Shown piece after piece: positions 1 through 8,226 of a DNA stretch of 33,785 nt (positions are counted from its first letter, which is position 1; every line of letters begins with the position of its first letter). The DNA comes from Candidatus Parcubacteria bacterium (GTDB lineage: Bacteria > Patescibacteriota > Patescibacteriia > UBA1558 > GWA2-36-10): assembly GCA_003599205.1 (NCBI GenBank), contig QZJA01000006.1:1-33785 (forward strand), in the 5' to 3' direction. A model generated the notes under the pieces. It ran no database searches. It was not told the DNA's origin and worked only from the letters and a program-made list of their open reading frames with translations. A program made the position numbers and the translations under genes.

Positions 1-1
1 T

Positions 2-1057
2 GGCAATGTCGGCATTGGCACCAATGATCCAAAATCAGCTTTGCATGTGGCCAGCGATGTAGCCAATGGTAGTGATCTTAGATTACTTAATACTACTGGA
101 GACATGAGTATTATTTTTCAAGAATATATTGGTCCAAGTGACAACGGAGATTTTTTTGTCACTTACAATGGCGGTACTGGTGGTTTTGCTAATTGGCTGG
201 AATTCAAAGGTAAACCAGGCTCTCAAAATCTAGACGACGGTCGCCCAGTCATGACGCTACAAAGAGACTATAATGCTCCAAACAATACTTACAAAGGAGT
301 GGGTATTGGCGTACCACAACTGCATAATATAAATGCTAAACTTCGAGTGCAGAACTACGGCACGGAAGATATTCTCCAGCTTTACGATGGTAATAATATT
401 ACTTTCCAGGTCAAAGACGGAGGAGCTGTTGGTATTGGTGGAACTAATGTACATACAGGTACTCCTTTATTCATCAATGGCTCAGGCGGAACTACTGGAC
501 TTAAATTATATCCAGAAGGTATTCATTCTTGGAATACCACTGGTCTTGAGTTAAAGGCTACTAATGATATTTATTTAAATCCGGGAGCAGATAATGGTGT
601 GGGTGTAGACGTGATAAATCCACAACAAATTTTACATGTCAAAAATCCAGCAGATAGTTTTGCGGATACAAAATTTAGGTTGGATAATAGTTATACTAGT
701 TCTTTCCTTAATCAAACAACACAAATAGAATTTTCTCGTGGACCTAATATAGCGACTCATTATTCTTGGTTTGGACCAAGTAATGCTGGTACTTTTGATA
801 TTTGGACAAATGAAGACATACCAATAGTCTTTGGTTCAAATAATCTAGAATTAGCAAGAATGAGTGAGACAGATTTGACTCTGGCCGGATACTTAAAGTT
901 GGGGACACAGTCTGGAATTCCGAGTGCCCTTGATTGTTTGGTAGTAGGGGATATGGGTAGAATGAAAATGGATACTAGAACAGGTATTATTTATGCTTGC
1001 GTAGGTGATCCTAACAATGGTGTACCTGGCACTTGGAAGACAATAACACTTCAGTAG
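2..1057 (+). CDS. Tail-fibre-like GIG-repeat surface protein, 5' truncated
   Basis: The frame is open from base 2, so the N terminus lies outside the window; 351 residues are visible. The protein repeats a degenerate unit of the type V-G-I-G-x(4)-P-x(3)-L-H-V: at the very start, near codon 100 (VGIGVPQ), near 144 (VGIGGTN) and near 203 (a decayed VGVDVINPQQILHV). Such units occur in phage tail-fibre and adhesin-like surface proteins, often as beta-rich trimeric shafts. The last ~50 residues (Asp-Cys ... Asp-Thr-x-Thr-Gly ... Ile-x-x-Cys ... Trp) resemble the C terminus of the next gene, so the two are probably paralogues. A surface adhesin role is inferred; no catalytic motif is visible. Confidence 0.75.
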   Translation, partial: GNVGIGTNDPKSALHVASDVANGSDLRLLNTTGDMSIIFQEYIGPSDNGDFFVTYNGGTGGFANWLEFKGKPGSQNLDDGRPVMTLQRDYNAPNNTYKGVGIGVPQLHNINAKLRVQNYGTEDILQLYDGNNITFQVKDGGAVGIGGTNVHTGTPLFINGSGGTTGLKLYPEGIHSWNTTGLELKATNDIYLNPGADNGVGVDVINPQQILHVKNPADSFADTKFRLDNSYTSSFLNQTTQIEFSRGPNIATHYSWFGPSNAGTFDIWTNEDIPIVFGSNNLELARMSETDLTLAGYLKLGTQSGIPSALDCLVVGDMGRMKMDTRTGIIYACVGDPNNGVPGTWKTITLQ

Positions 1058-1092
1058 TATATTTTTAATATTTAAAATTTTAATCAACGGCT

Positions 1093-2325
1093 ATGTTTAA
1101 AAAAATAAACAATTGGCATTTATCACTCATGATTATTATTGTGTCTGTCTTGAGTGTATCTTTGATACAGCAATACGCTTTTGCTCAGTGGTCTCCACCT
1201 TCTACAGCTCCGGGCGGATCAGCTATCAATCATCTAGTGGTAACGCCAATGAGTGAAAATTTGAATTTGAATGGTTCAACTATTGTTGATCCGGGAACAG
1301 ACGCTAATTTTTCTATTGATCCAGCTGGGCCAATAGGAATCACCACCAAAGGTGCATCATTTGACGGTGATGTGGCTATCACTAGTGGTAATGAGTTGTG
1401 TTTTGACAGTGATTGTCGGGATTGGGCAGAACTAGTGGCTAGCATTGGACCGGATACTGATTGGACAGAGAGTGGTAGTGATGTTTATCGTTTGTCTGGT
1501 GATGTTGGTATTGGTTTGAATTCTCCTGATTACAAGCTACATCTTTATGATGGTACTTATACTTTGAAATTTGACGGCAATGAAATATTACACCCCGAAG
1601 CCAGTCCTTTGTATGTACGCTCTGGTGCTGATATAAAATTTGAACCTGATGCTTTGTCTAGTAAAGTGACTTTTAAGAGCTCTGGTTATGTTGGTATTGG
1701 TACTGAAAGTCCTAATAAAAATTTGCACGTTTTTGCCGAAGCCGCTAACGCCGAAATTGATCTCCAAAGCGGTTCAGCTCTGACACATTGGGGTATTTAT
1801 CAAGATAGTAGTAATGAAGATCTTTATTTTTGGAATGACGATAATCGAGTAATCTTTACTAACGAAGGCCGAGTTGGTATCAATAAGCCAGCACCAAACG
1901 CTATGCTTGATATAGAAGCTAGTGGTGTTAGTGCTATCCACGCTGAGTCTGCTAATGCTAGCTATCACCCTATTTCTGGTGAAAATTCAGCTTCTTTGGG
2001 CACGGCAGTCTTGGGTCAGGGATATTATGGTGTGCGCGGTGAATCAACTATTTCTGGAGGTTCAGCTATCTACGGCAATCAGTCTTCAGGCGCTTATGCG
2101 GGATATTTTACAGGTAACGTCAAAGTGGCCAACAACGGCACCAGTATAGGTTATTTTCAATTCAACGTAGTAACTGCCGATCCACCAAGTTCTGATTGTG
2201 CTTCAGTCTACGACAGGGGTAAGGCAGTTTTTAATACTACTACTGGAGAATTGATTATCTGTAATTTTAATAAGACCATTGGCACTGATTGGGATCGTTT
2301 TGAAAGAGCGATAGAGTTACCTTAG
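1093..2325 (+). CDS. Secreted GIG-repeat surface protein
   Basis: This 410-residue protein starts with a signal peptide: Lys-rich start, hydrophobic run at residues ~10-28, then AFAQ as a likely signal peptidase I site. GIG units recur (VGIGLNSPDYKLHL near 139, VGIGTESPNKNLHV near 203, VGINKPAPNAMLDI near 260). Between and after them are Ser/Gly/Ala-rich segments expected to be beta structure. The C-terminal 45 residues match the pattern of the upstream gene (DC ... NTTTGELIIC ... W). It lies 35 bases after that gene and 30 before the Cys-rich surface protein, probably in one transcript. A secreted or surface-attached adhesin is the best inference. No LPXTG or other sorting signal was seen. 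Confidence 0.75.
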   Translation: MFKKINNWHLSLMIIIVSVLSVSLIQQYAFAQWSPPSTAPGGSAINHLVVTPMSENLNLNGSTIVDPGTDANFSIDPAGPIGITTKGASFDGDVAITSGNELCFDSDCRDWAELVASIGPDTDWTESGSDVYRLSGDVGIGLNSPDYKLHLYDGTYTLKFDGNEILHPEASPLYVRSGADIKFEPDALSSKVTFKSSGYVGIGTESPNKNLHVFAEAANAEIDLQSGSALTHWGIYQDSSNEDLYFWNDDNRVIFTNEGRVGINKPAPNAMLDIEASGVSAIHAESANASYHPISGENSASLGTAVLGQGYYGVRGESTISGGSAIYGNQSSGAYAGYFTGNVKVANNGTSIGYFQFNVVTADPPSSDCASVYDRGKAVFNTTTGELIICNFNKTIGTDWDRFERAIELP

Positions 2326-2355
2326 ATGTTAATTTTTAAAATCTCTTAGATATAA

Positions 2356-4560
2356 ATGAAAGCTATTTTTGATTTTCATTTTTATAGTCGAATAGCGGTT
2401 TTGGCGATTTTTGTTTTGGCTGCTTGGTCTTGGCACCAAGCTTTGGAGAGTAGAGCGGACATTCCGGCTGCCAATCCGCCCAGAGAAAATATAAAAATAG
2501 GTGGCTGGGCTTGGTCAGAAATAAGTGGCTGGGTCAGCTTGAATTGTAAAAATGATGTTGACGGTGACGGCATCATAGATGATGCTTGTAATGGCACGGC
2601 TGGTGAGTGGGGACTTTATACAGAAAATGATTATGTTAAGGGTTGTGGTTATTCAGGTACGATTTTGACCGGTTCAACTCCTTTGGGTTGGATTTGTTGG
2701 TCTGATCCCGGTGGTACTTTGGCACCAGTAGCTGGTGTACCTGTTTATGATGGTAGCCCAGTAGCAACTGAGCCGAGAAATAATCTAAATCAAAGTAGCT
2801 ATGCTAGTATTTTATCTTTTGAAGGCATAGCTTCTGGCTCTAGTGAGCTTCGTTTTCCTATTGCTGACGCTAGCGTCGGCAGTGGTGAGATAGAGGGGTG
2901 TTTTAATTGTTATAGAGATCCGGTATTTGCTTGCGATGTGGGTTCAGGATCATGTGATTGTGCTCCTGACATCTATGGTAATGTACCAGACAGTTGTTCA
3001 GATGTGGCTAATTGTCCGGACTACGGCGATCCACCAACTCCTGATGTTTGTAAAATCGCATATTACGCTGATAAGTGTGATAATTGTTTGGATTATACCT
3101 ATTATAATGGCGTTTGTAGCGATGATCCTAATAGGGTTTGTACCACTGACGATAATTGTAACACCGGTGAGTACTGTCGGAATATGAGCACTTGTAGTGA
3201 AAATCCTGATATCAATTGTACTGATGGTATTTATGCTTGTTCAGGCATTTGTGTAGAAAGACAGTTAGGTGAATTCAAAGAAATTTTATCTGGTTGGGAT
3301 TGTAGTACTTGTACTTTTGAGGATGTCGATGGCATAGTAGTGAACAATAAATCATGCGGTGTGAATGCTTATGGCTATAATATAAATAGTTGTGCGACCT
3401 GTTCGGTCTATTATAATACTCCGGGAGTTACTTTGGATAATAGACATAATAAGGTATTGCCGGAATCTAATCCTAATAATACTTGCGATCCAGCAGAGAC
3501 AGACCCCTCTGAATCTGATTTTTGTTTGCGAGGTGATCTCTGTGGCTGGGCTTGGAATGCTTGGGATGCTGGCAATTCCGGTCTTGGCTGGTTTCAATTT
3601 TCTCCGCGAATCACTACTACCACCAAACCATATTTTTCCATTGAAGGTGGCAAAATTTATTCAAAAAAAGATATTTTTAATCGTTATACACCACCGTTTG
3701 GTCAATACAATGCTACTTATTTGATAGAAGCTGGTGGTACTATTACCAATTTAGTCAGTTCTAGTACTTTGTCCGGCGTTTATCAAGGTGAACTCGGTGG
3801 TCGGCCAATAATTAATTTTTTGGCTAAAACCGACACTAAGTATAGCAATGCTTTGGGTACAATAGATTATGATGGTCTGGTATCAGTTTCTGAAGAGCGG
3901 GGCTCAGATTACTATAATAAATACGGTTCGCTTATATCAACCATAGAAACCTCTGAAGTGGAGAATTTTGAAAGTGAATTTTTGGTAGCGGCCAACGGAA
4001 AAGTAGTTTATGTACCAGCGGCAAGTTTGGCGGGGGTAGGAGAAACTTTAACTATAAATCAGGATATTACTTTTAATAAAGGAGATGTCGCGCCCTCACC
4101 AGTTAATAGAGCATCGGCAGTTATAGTAATTGAGGGGGATCTAATCATTCAAAATGATATTAATTATGAAGCTGGTACGGGCCCGGCTATAGAGAATTTG
4201 AAACAAATACCTTCTATAGTTTGGATTGTCAAAGGTTCGGTTTTGGTTATGCCTAATGTGCAAAATTTAGCGGGAACTTTTGTGATTTTAGGCAAGGAAG
4301 GTCTTCAAGATTGTTCAGCTGTTAGTCCGGATTTTAGCTGTGGTTTATTTATAGCCTCCAGTAATTCCAATGGTACTGATCCGCAACTTCAGGTAAGCGG
4401 TAATGTGTTGGCTAGAAGATTTTATTTGAATAGGGATTACGTAGCCAATCGGGAGCCATCTGAAAAATTTATTAATGACGGCAGACTTCAAGCCAATCCG
4501 CCTTTGGGCTTGGAAAATTTGAGTAAAGTTATCCCCAGATTTAGTGAAAGCCCTTTTTAG
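2356..4560 (+). CDS. Large Cys-rich, Trp-motif surface protein
   Basis: This 734-residue protein has an N-terminal hydrophobic segment (residues ~11-27) acting as a signal peptide or anchor. Three GW-rich motifs follow: GGWAWSEISGWVSLNC (~48-63), GWICWSDPGG (~112) and CGWAWNAWDAGNSGLGW (~396-412). Residues ~180-375 hold a dense series of cysteines, many spaced C-x(2-8)-C, and an EF-like DVDGDG stretch sits near 67. The C-terminal third (~500-700) is short beta-like repeats (VIVIEGDLIIQNDINY; VWIVKGSVLVMP) suggestive of a beta-helix. Function is unknown. Its place just before pilM suggests a pilus-associated or envelope adhesin. The even cysteine pattern implies disulfides, which the DsbA-type gene at 21785 could supply. 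Confidence 0.7.
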   Translation: MKAIFDFHFYSRIAVLAIFVLAAWSWHQALESRADIPAANPPRENIKIGGWAWSEISGWVSLNCKNDVDGDGIIDDACNGTAGEWGLYTENDYVKGCGYSGTILTGSTPLGWICWSDPGGTLAPVAGVPVYDGSPVATEPRNNLNQSSYASILSFEGIASGSSELRFPIADASVGSGEIEGCFNCYRDPVFACDVGSGSCDCAPDIYGNVPDSCSDVANCPDYGDPPTPDVCKIAYYADKCDNCLDYTYYNGVCSDDPNRVCTTDDNCNTGEYCRNMSTCSENPDINCTDGIYACSGICVERQLGEFKEILSGWDCSTCTFEDVDGIVVNNKSCGVNAYGYNINSCATCSVYYNTPGVTLDNRHNKVLPESNPNNTCDPAETDPSESDFCLRGDLCGWAWNAWDAGNSGLGWFQFSPRITTTTKPYFSIEGGKIYSKKDIFNRYTPPFGQYNATYLIEAGGTITNLVSSSTLSGVYQGELGGRPIINFLAKTDTKYSNALGTIDYDGLVSVSEERGSDYYNKYGSLISTIETSEVENFESEFLVAANGKVVYVPAASLAGVGETLTINQDITFNKGDVAPSPVNRASAVIVIEGDLIIQNDINYEAGTGPAIENLKQIPSIVWIVKGSVLVMPNVQNLAGTFVILGKEGLQDCSAVSPDFSCGLFIASSNSNGTDPQLQVSGNVLARRFYLNRDYVANREPSEKFINDGRLQANPPLGLENLSKVIPRFSESPF

Positions 4561-4567
4561 GTAACTC

Positions 4568-4597
4568 TTGGATATAAATAGCAAAATGTGTTATAAT
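4568..4597 (+). promoter_or_regulatory. Promoter of the pilM operon
   Basis: TTGGAT at 4568-4573 and a perfect TATAAT at 4592-4597 are separated by 18 bp. Transcription would begin near 4604, about 40 bases before the chosen pilM ATG. This is the only good promoter seen before the long run of tightly packed pil genes. Confidence 0.65.
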
Positions 4598-4643
4598 TAT
4601 ATAAACATTTTGTTTTAAATTGTTAAAATCTTTCGCAGAAATT

Positions 4644-5855
4644 ATGAAATTATTTTCTAGTGCAACTAGTTACTTAGGAATTGATATTGGTACATCCAGC
4701 ATTAAGATGGTGGAACTTGAAAACTACAAAGATCAGGCCAGATTGAAGACCTATGGTTATGCTGAAGTTTCTACTAATGTTTTACGTGGTAATATAGAAA
4801 GAAATAATCAGTTGGTAGCTGATTATATCAACAATATAGCTCGAAAATCTCAAGCTCAAACTAGGCAAGTAGTGGCCGCACTACCGACTTTTTCGGTTTT
4901 TAATTTTATTATAAATTTGCCGCCAATGCCCAAAAAAGACCTAGCTTCAGCCATAAAATGGGAAGCTAAAAAGTTTATTCCCGTGCCGATAGAGGAGATG
5001 ATACTTGACTGGAAAATTCTAAACAAAAAAAAGGTAGATAGTGGCGGTAAAAAAGACCTAGTTGGTGGAATTTTGGGCAATAAAGACGGAAAAACTCCTC
5101 AAAATGAAGCTTCATCAGACCAGTCTAGTATTGATAATTTGTCAGACAACGGGGCCAAAGATATGGTTGCTGGCAAAGCTGACTCAGAGGTGCTTGAGTA
5201 CAAGAGTAAACAGTCAGACAAAAATTATCGGATATTACTTACAGCTGCTCCCAAAAATTTGGTAGCGCGCTATATAGATATTTTCAAAAGAGCAAAATTT
5301 AATTTGCTTAGTTTAGAGACGGAGGCTTTTGCCTTGTCACGTTCTCTGATTGGTAATGATTTGTCTACCGTTATGATAGTCGATATCGGAGCGACTAATG
5401 CTGATATTTGTATTATTGAGCAGGGTGTACCGATATTGAATCGTGGTATTGATACGGGCGGTGAATTTATCACCAAAACTATCATGAATAGCTTGAATGT
5501 AAATCAAGAAAGAGCAGAACAATTCAAAAGAGATTTTGGTTTGTCTGATATTGGTGGCTACAAAAATGTTCCCGATGTAATTCAGAAATCTTTGAATTCT
5601 ATCATCAATGAAATAAAATATGTTTTTGAAATTTATCAAAAACAAGGCACGGTCAAAATTGACAAAATAGTTTTGACTGGCGGAAGTTCATTTTTGCCAA
5701 ATTTACCAAATTATTTATCTGAGTTATTAGATTTGCCGGTAGTTATCGGTGATCCTTGGGATAGAGTCATTTATCCTTTGGATCTAAAGCCAATTTTGCA
5801 AGAAATTGGTCCGAGAATGTCAGCGGCAATTGGTTTAGCTATGCGCGATATTTAA
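4644..5855 (+). CDS. pilM: Type IV pilus inner-membrane assembly protein PilM
   Basis: Cytoplasmic actin-like ATPase of the PilM/FtsA family; it binds the N-terminal tail of PilN and couples the alignment complex to the motor. Visible motifs are the phosphate-1 loop LGIDIGTSSIKMVEL (~residues 10-24), phosphate-2 loop MIVDIGATNADICII (~237-251) and adenosine motif VLTGGSSFLPN (~344-354). The ATG at 4644 is preferred over an in-frame TTG at 4620 because the phosphate-1 loop then sits at the usual distance from the N terminus. This gives 403 residues, longer than typical PilM (~350). The excess is a Gly/Ser/Asp/Lys-rich low-complexity segment at ~130-190. pilN follows after 3 bases. Confidence 0.92.
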   Translation: MKLFSSATSYLGIDIGTSSIKMVELENYKDQARLKTYGYAEVSTNVLRGNIERNNQLVADYINNIARKSQAQTRQVVAALPTFSVFNFIINLPPMPKKDLASAIKWEAKKFIPVPIEEMILDWKILNKKKVDSGGKKDLVGGILGNKDGKTPQNEASSDQSSIDNLSDNGAKDMVAGKADSEVLEYKSKQSDKNYRILLTAAPKNLVARYIDIFKRAKFNLLSLETEAFALSRSLIGNDLSTVMIVDIGATNADICIIEQGVPILNRGIDTGGEFITKTIMNSLNVNQERAEQFKRDFGLSDIGGYKNVPDVIQKSLNSIINEIKYVFEIYQKQGTVKIDKIVLTGGSSFLPNLPNYLSELLDLPVVIGDPWDRVIYPLDLKPILQEIGPRMSAAIGLAMRDI

Positions 5856-5858
5856 AAT

Positions 5859-7142
5859 ATGACGGCTGATAAAGGTATCAATTTAATGCCCGAAGACCTA
5901 AGGTCTAAGGAAGACGAAGCTCTGGCAAAAAAGAGGAGTGTTTTTGATCTTGATTTAGTAACGCCAAATTTGACTCCAGGGCAGGCAACAGGTAAACCAA
6001 CTGGCGGTCAAGAATCTTTTTGGTCAAAATTTTTGGCTATTTTTAAGCCAAAAGTAAAAGAGCCAAAGATCAAGGAAAATAAGGTCAAAGATAATGATGG
6101 TTCTATTTTAGCCAGAGAAATAAAGAGAAACAAAGATACCCATAAAGAAGTAGAAGTAGTAGAGCACAAAATAGCTCAGCCGCAAACACCAGCAATAAAT
6201 CTGGCCAAAGCAAAAAACGGCAATGGCTCTATCTTGGCCAGAGAAATAAAGAGAAATGGCTATGATAAATTGCCGGAAACAAAACCAGAACTACCAAAGA
6301 TTGAGGAAAAGCAAATAAAAAATGATTTTTTCATTCCTGAAGAGCCAAAGCTACAGGTGATGTCTCAGCCGAAACCAGAACCAGAAGTACCACAGCCAGA
6401 GAAGAAAGACAAAGAGAAAAAAGAAGAAAAAAAGAAGGCCAAAAAACCCGAAAAAGATCAGGATAAAAATTTAGGCTTTCATGAACCAGAAGCTCGTGTA
6501 AAATCAAAATTCATGAGTGAAGGTGGGGGCGTTGATTTGATTCCGACTTCAGTCAAGGTTAGGAGTTGGCGTCAGATCAGTAATTTGATTTTGTTATCTT
6601 TGATTGGTTCGGTGGTGATAGTAGGTATATTTTATGGTTCTTTGTTTATACAAGAGAGGAATATCAAGGCCAACCAAGCCAATCGTGATCGTCAAATATC
6701 TGATCTGGAGGTTGAAATATTAAAATTTGAAGCATTCAACCAGACGATTGATGTTTTGGGCAAAAATATAAAAATGACTCATGAGGCCTTAAACAAGCAT
6801 ATACACTGGATAAATTTCTTTGAGCTTTTGGAAAAGTATACGGTGTCTGATGTTTACTACCATGGTTTTGCTGCCGGCAATGATGGGGCTTTGACGCTCA
6901 GTGCTACTGGCGGATCATATGATTCCGTGGCTAAACAGCTCAAACTTTTACAGCAAGATGAGGCCAAAGAATTTGTTCAATCAGTTGCTATATCTGGTGC
7001 TCAGATGGGTGGTAGCGGAGTTGAATTTAGTATGGTTTTGGTCTTAAATCCGGATATATTTTATTACCAGGAAGATATTTTGGGAAATGACAATCAGGAC
7101 AATGATGATGATCAAGGGGATGACCAAGGTCAAAGGAACTAA
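5859..7142 (+). CDS. pilN: PilN-like protein with long charged N-terminal extension
   Basis: Bitopic PilN-family protein, 427 residues against the usual ~200. A PilM-binding type motif occurs twice: GINLMPEDLR at residues 6-15 and GVDLIPTSVK at ~224-233. The second sits just before the single membrane segment (~240-264), the normal PilN position. Between them lie ~200 charged, Lys/Glu/Pro-rich residues with two copies of GSILAREIKRN (81-91 and 123-133). After the membrane segment come a coiled coil (~265-300) and the periplasmic ferredoxin-like domain. The acidic tail is D/N/Q-rich. Order pilM-pilN-pilO is canonical. The duplicated motif suggests more than one PilM contact (inference). Confidence 0.88.
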   Translation: MTADKGINLMPEDLRSKEDEALAKKRSVFDLDLVTPNLTPGQATGKPTGGQESFWSKFLAIFKPKVKEPKIKENKVKDNDGSILAREIKRNKDTHKEVEVVEHKIAQPQTPAINLAKAKNGNGSILAREIKRNGYDKLPETKPELPKIEEKQIKNDFFIPEEPKLQVMSQPKPEPEVPQPEKKDKEKKEEKKKAKKPEKDQDKNLGFHEPEARVKSKFMSEGGGVDLIPTSVKVRSWRQISNLILLSLIGSVVIVGIFYGSLFIQERNIKANQANRDRQISDLEVEILKFEAFNQTIDVLGKNIKMTHEALNKHIHWINFFELLEKYTVSDVYYHGFAAGNDGALTLSATGGSYDSVAKQLKLLQQDEAKEFVQSVAISGAQMGGSGVEFSMVLVLNPDIFYYQEDILGNDNQDNDDDQGDDQGQRN

Positions 7143-7154
7143 TTTTTTATAAGA

Positions 7155-7850
7155 ATGACCAAAGATAAAGAAATAAAATTTGAACAGCCATCAGAAATAT
7201 TGATCATAGTCAATCGCTATGTGATGATTATTATGGCGGTGATTATATTGGGTATTTTGGCTTTGGGTTATTTTTTCTTATTATCACCAAAGATAGCTAG
7301 TATCAAAGTTATAGAACAAGAAACTACCGATATTGAGCAAAGGAGAATATTAAACGAAAATTTATTGACCAAGATAAAGCAGCTTCAGTTCGAGTATGAT
7401 GGTTTAATTGAAGACCGTGAAGGTCAACTGTCAAAGTTACTCAAAGTCATACCGGATGAACCACAACTAGCAGAATTGTTTGTTTTGACAGAAAGGCTAG
7501 CCAAGCAAAGAGGTTTTGAATTGCAATCAATAAATATTTCTGAAGGAAGCACTTCTTCTGGTTCGGTTAATCCCGATGGCAGTAGTGCTGTTGTGTCAGA
7601 AGAAGGTCTTAAATCTTTGGTTATACACGCCAATATAGCTTATGGTTCTGAAGCTGTAGAGGGTGACAAAAAACAATCTTCAGACGAAGAGGAAGTCAAA
7701 ACTCCTTACCAGATTTTCAAGCAGTACTTGGTTGATTTGGAAAATAATTTACGTTTGATGGATGTCCAAGCAGTTAGCTTTGGTTCACTTGATCCTACTT
7801 TGGAGGGAGCAGTAAGCTTTAGTTTTGATATTATTACTTATTATAAATAA
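7155..7850 (+). CDS. pilO: Type IV pilus alignment protein PilO
   Basis: A 231-residue bitopic protein: short cytoplasmic N terminus, one membrane helix (~22-48), a coiled-coil region (~50-100) with many Glu/Lys/Gln, then a small globular domain ending in a beta strand (AVSFSFDIITYYK). This is the PilO layout and it follows pilN. PilO forms a dimer with PilN that links PilM and the motor to the rest of the machine. A Ser/Gly-rich linker with acidic runs (residues ~130-190) interrupts the globular part and is longer than usual. It starts at ATG 7155 without a visible Shine-Dalgarno site. Confidence 0.82.
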   Translation: MTKDKEIKFEQPSEILIIVNRYVMIIMAVIILGILALGYFFLLSPKIASIKVIEQETTDIEQRRILNENLLTKIKQLQFEYDGLIEDREGQLSKLLKVIPDEPQLAELFVLTERLAKQRGFELQSINISEGSTSSGSVNPDGSSAVVSEEGLKSLVIHANIAYGSEAVEGDKKQSSDEEEVKTPYQIFKQYLVDLENNLRLMDVQAVSFGSLDPTLEGAVSFSFDIITYYK

Positions 7851-7852
7851 TT

Positions 7853-8212
7853 ATGGCTAGTCACGATAGTAAAAAAACTTTGTATATACTATTTGCCGTT
7901 CTAGGAGTTGTCATTATCGGTGGCGGTATTTGGTTTTTCCAATTTATGAAGCCTGTAGAAACATTGACTTTTGATGTTGAGGGTGACGCTCAAGTAAGTA
8001 AAGTTTACGCCATCAAACAGCTGGCGGCCAAAAATGTCATTGATTTTATGGGTTCTAAGACCTCGCAGGCGACCATATTGGATCAGGTTTATAATGACCC
8101 CCAGTATCAGGCTTTAAAGGATTTTGAAGTTGTGATTGATATCAAAGAAGGTATTGGTAATGAAGAGCCATTTGCCCCGATAGTTTTAGAGGATGTTTCA
8201 GAAGAAGAATAA
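7853..8212 (+). CDS. Small single-pass pilus operon protein, PilP-like
   Basis: A 119-residue protein with a short basic N terminus, one membrane helix (~9-30) and an extracytoplasmic part. It follows pilO after 2 bases and precedes pilB, where many pil operons carry pilP or a small accessory gene. The C-terminal GNEEPFAPIVLED resembles the Pro-Phe-x-Pro segment of PilP-type proteins, but no lipobox is seen and the protein is short. The middle (residues ~45-100) is helical and charged. Function is inferred from position and topology only. Confidence 0.6.
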   Translation: MASHDSKKTLYILFAVLGVVIIGGGIWFFQFMKPVETLTFDVEGDAQVSKVYAIKQLAAKNVIDFMGSKTSQATILDQVYNDPQYQALKDFEVVIDIKEGIGNEEPFAPIVLEDVSEEE

Positions 8213-8226
8213 AAATTTAGTTGTTT

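Noticed and set aside
4620..4643. TTG start for PilM adding eight residues
   Set aside because: The ATG at 4644 gives the normal N terminus relative to the phosphate-1 loop.
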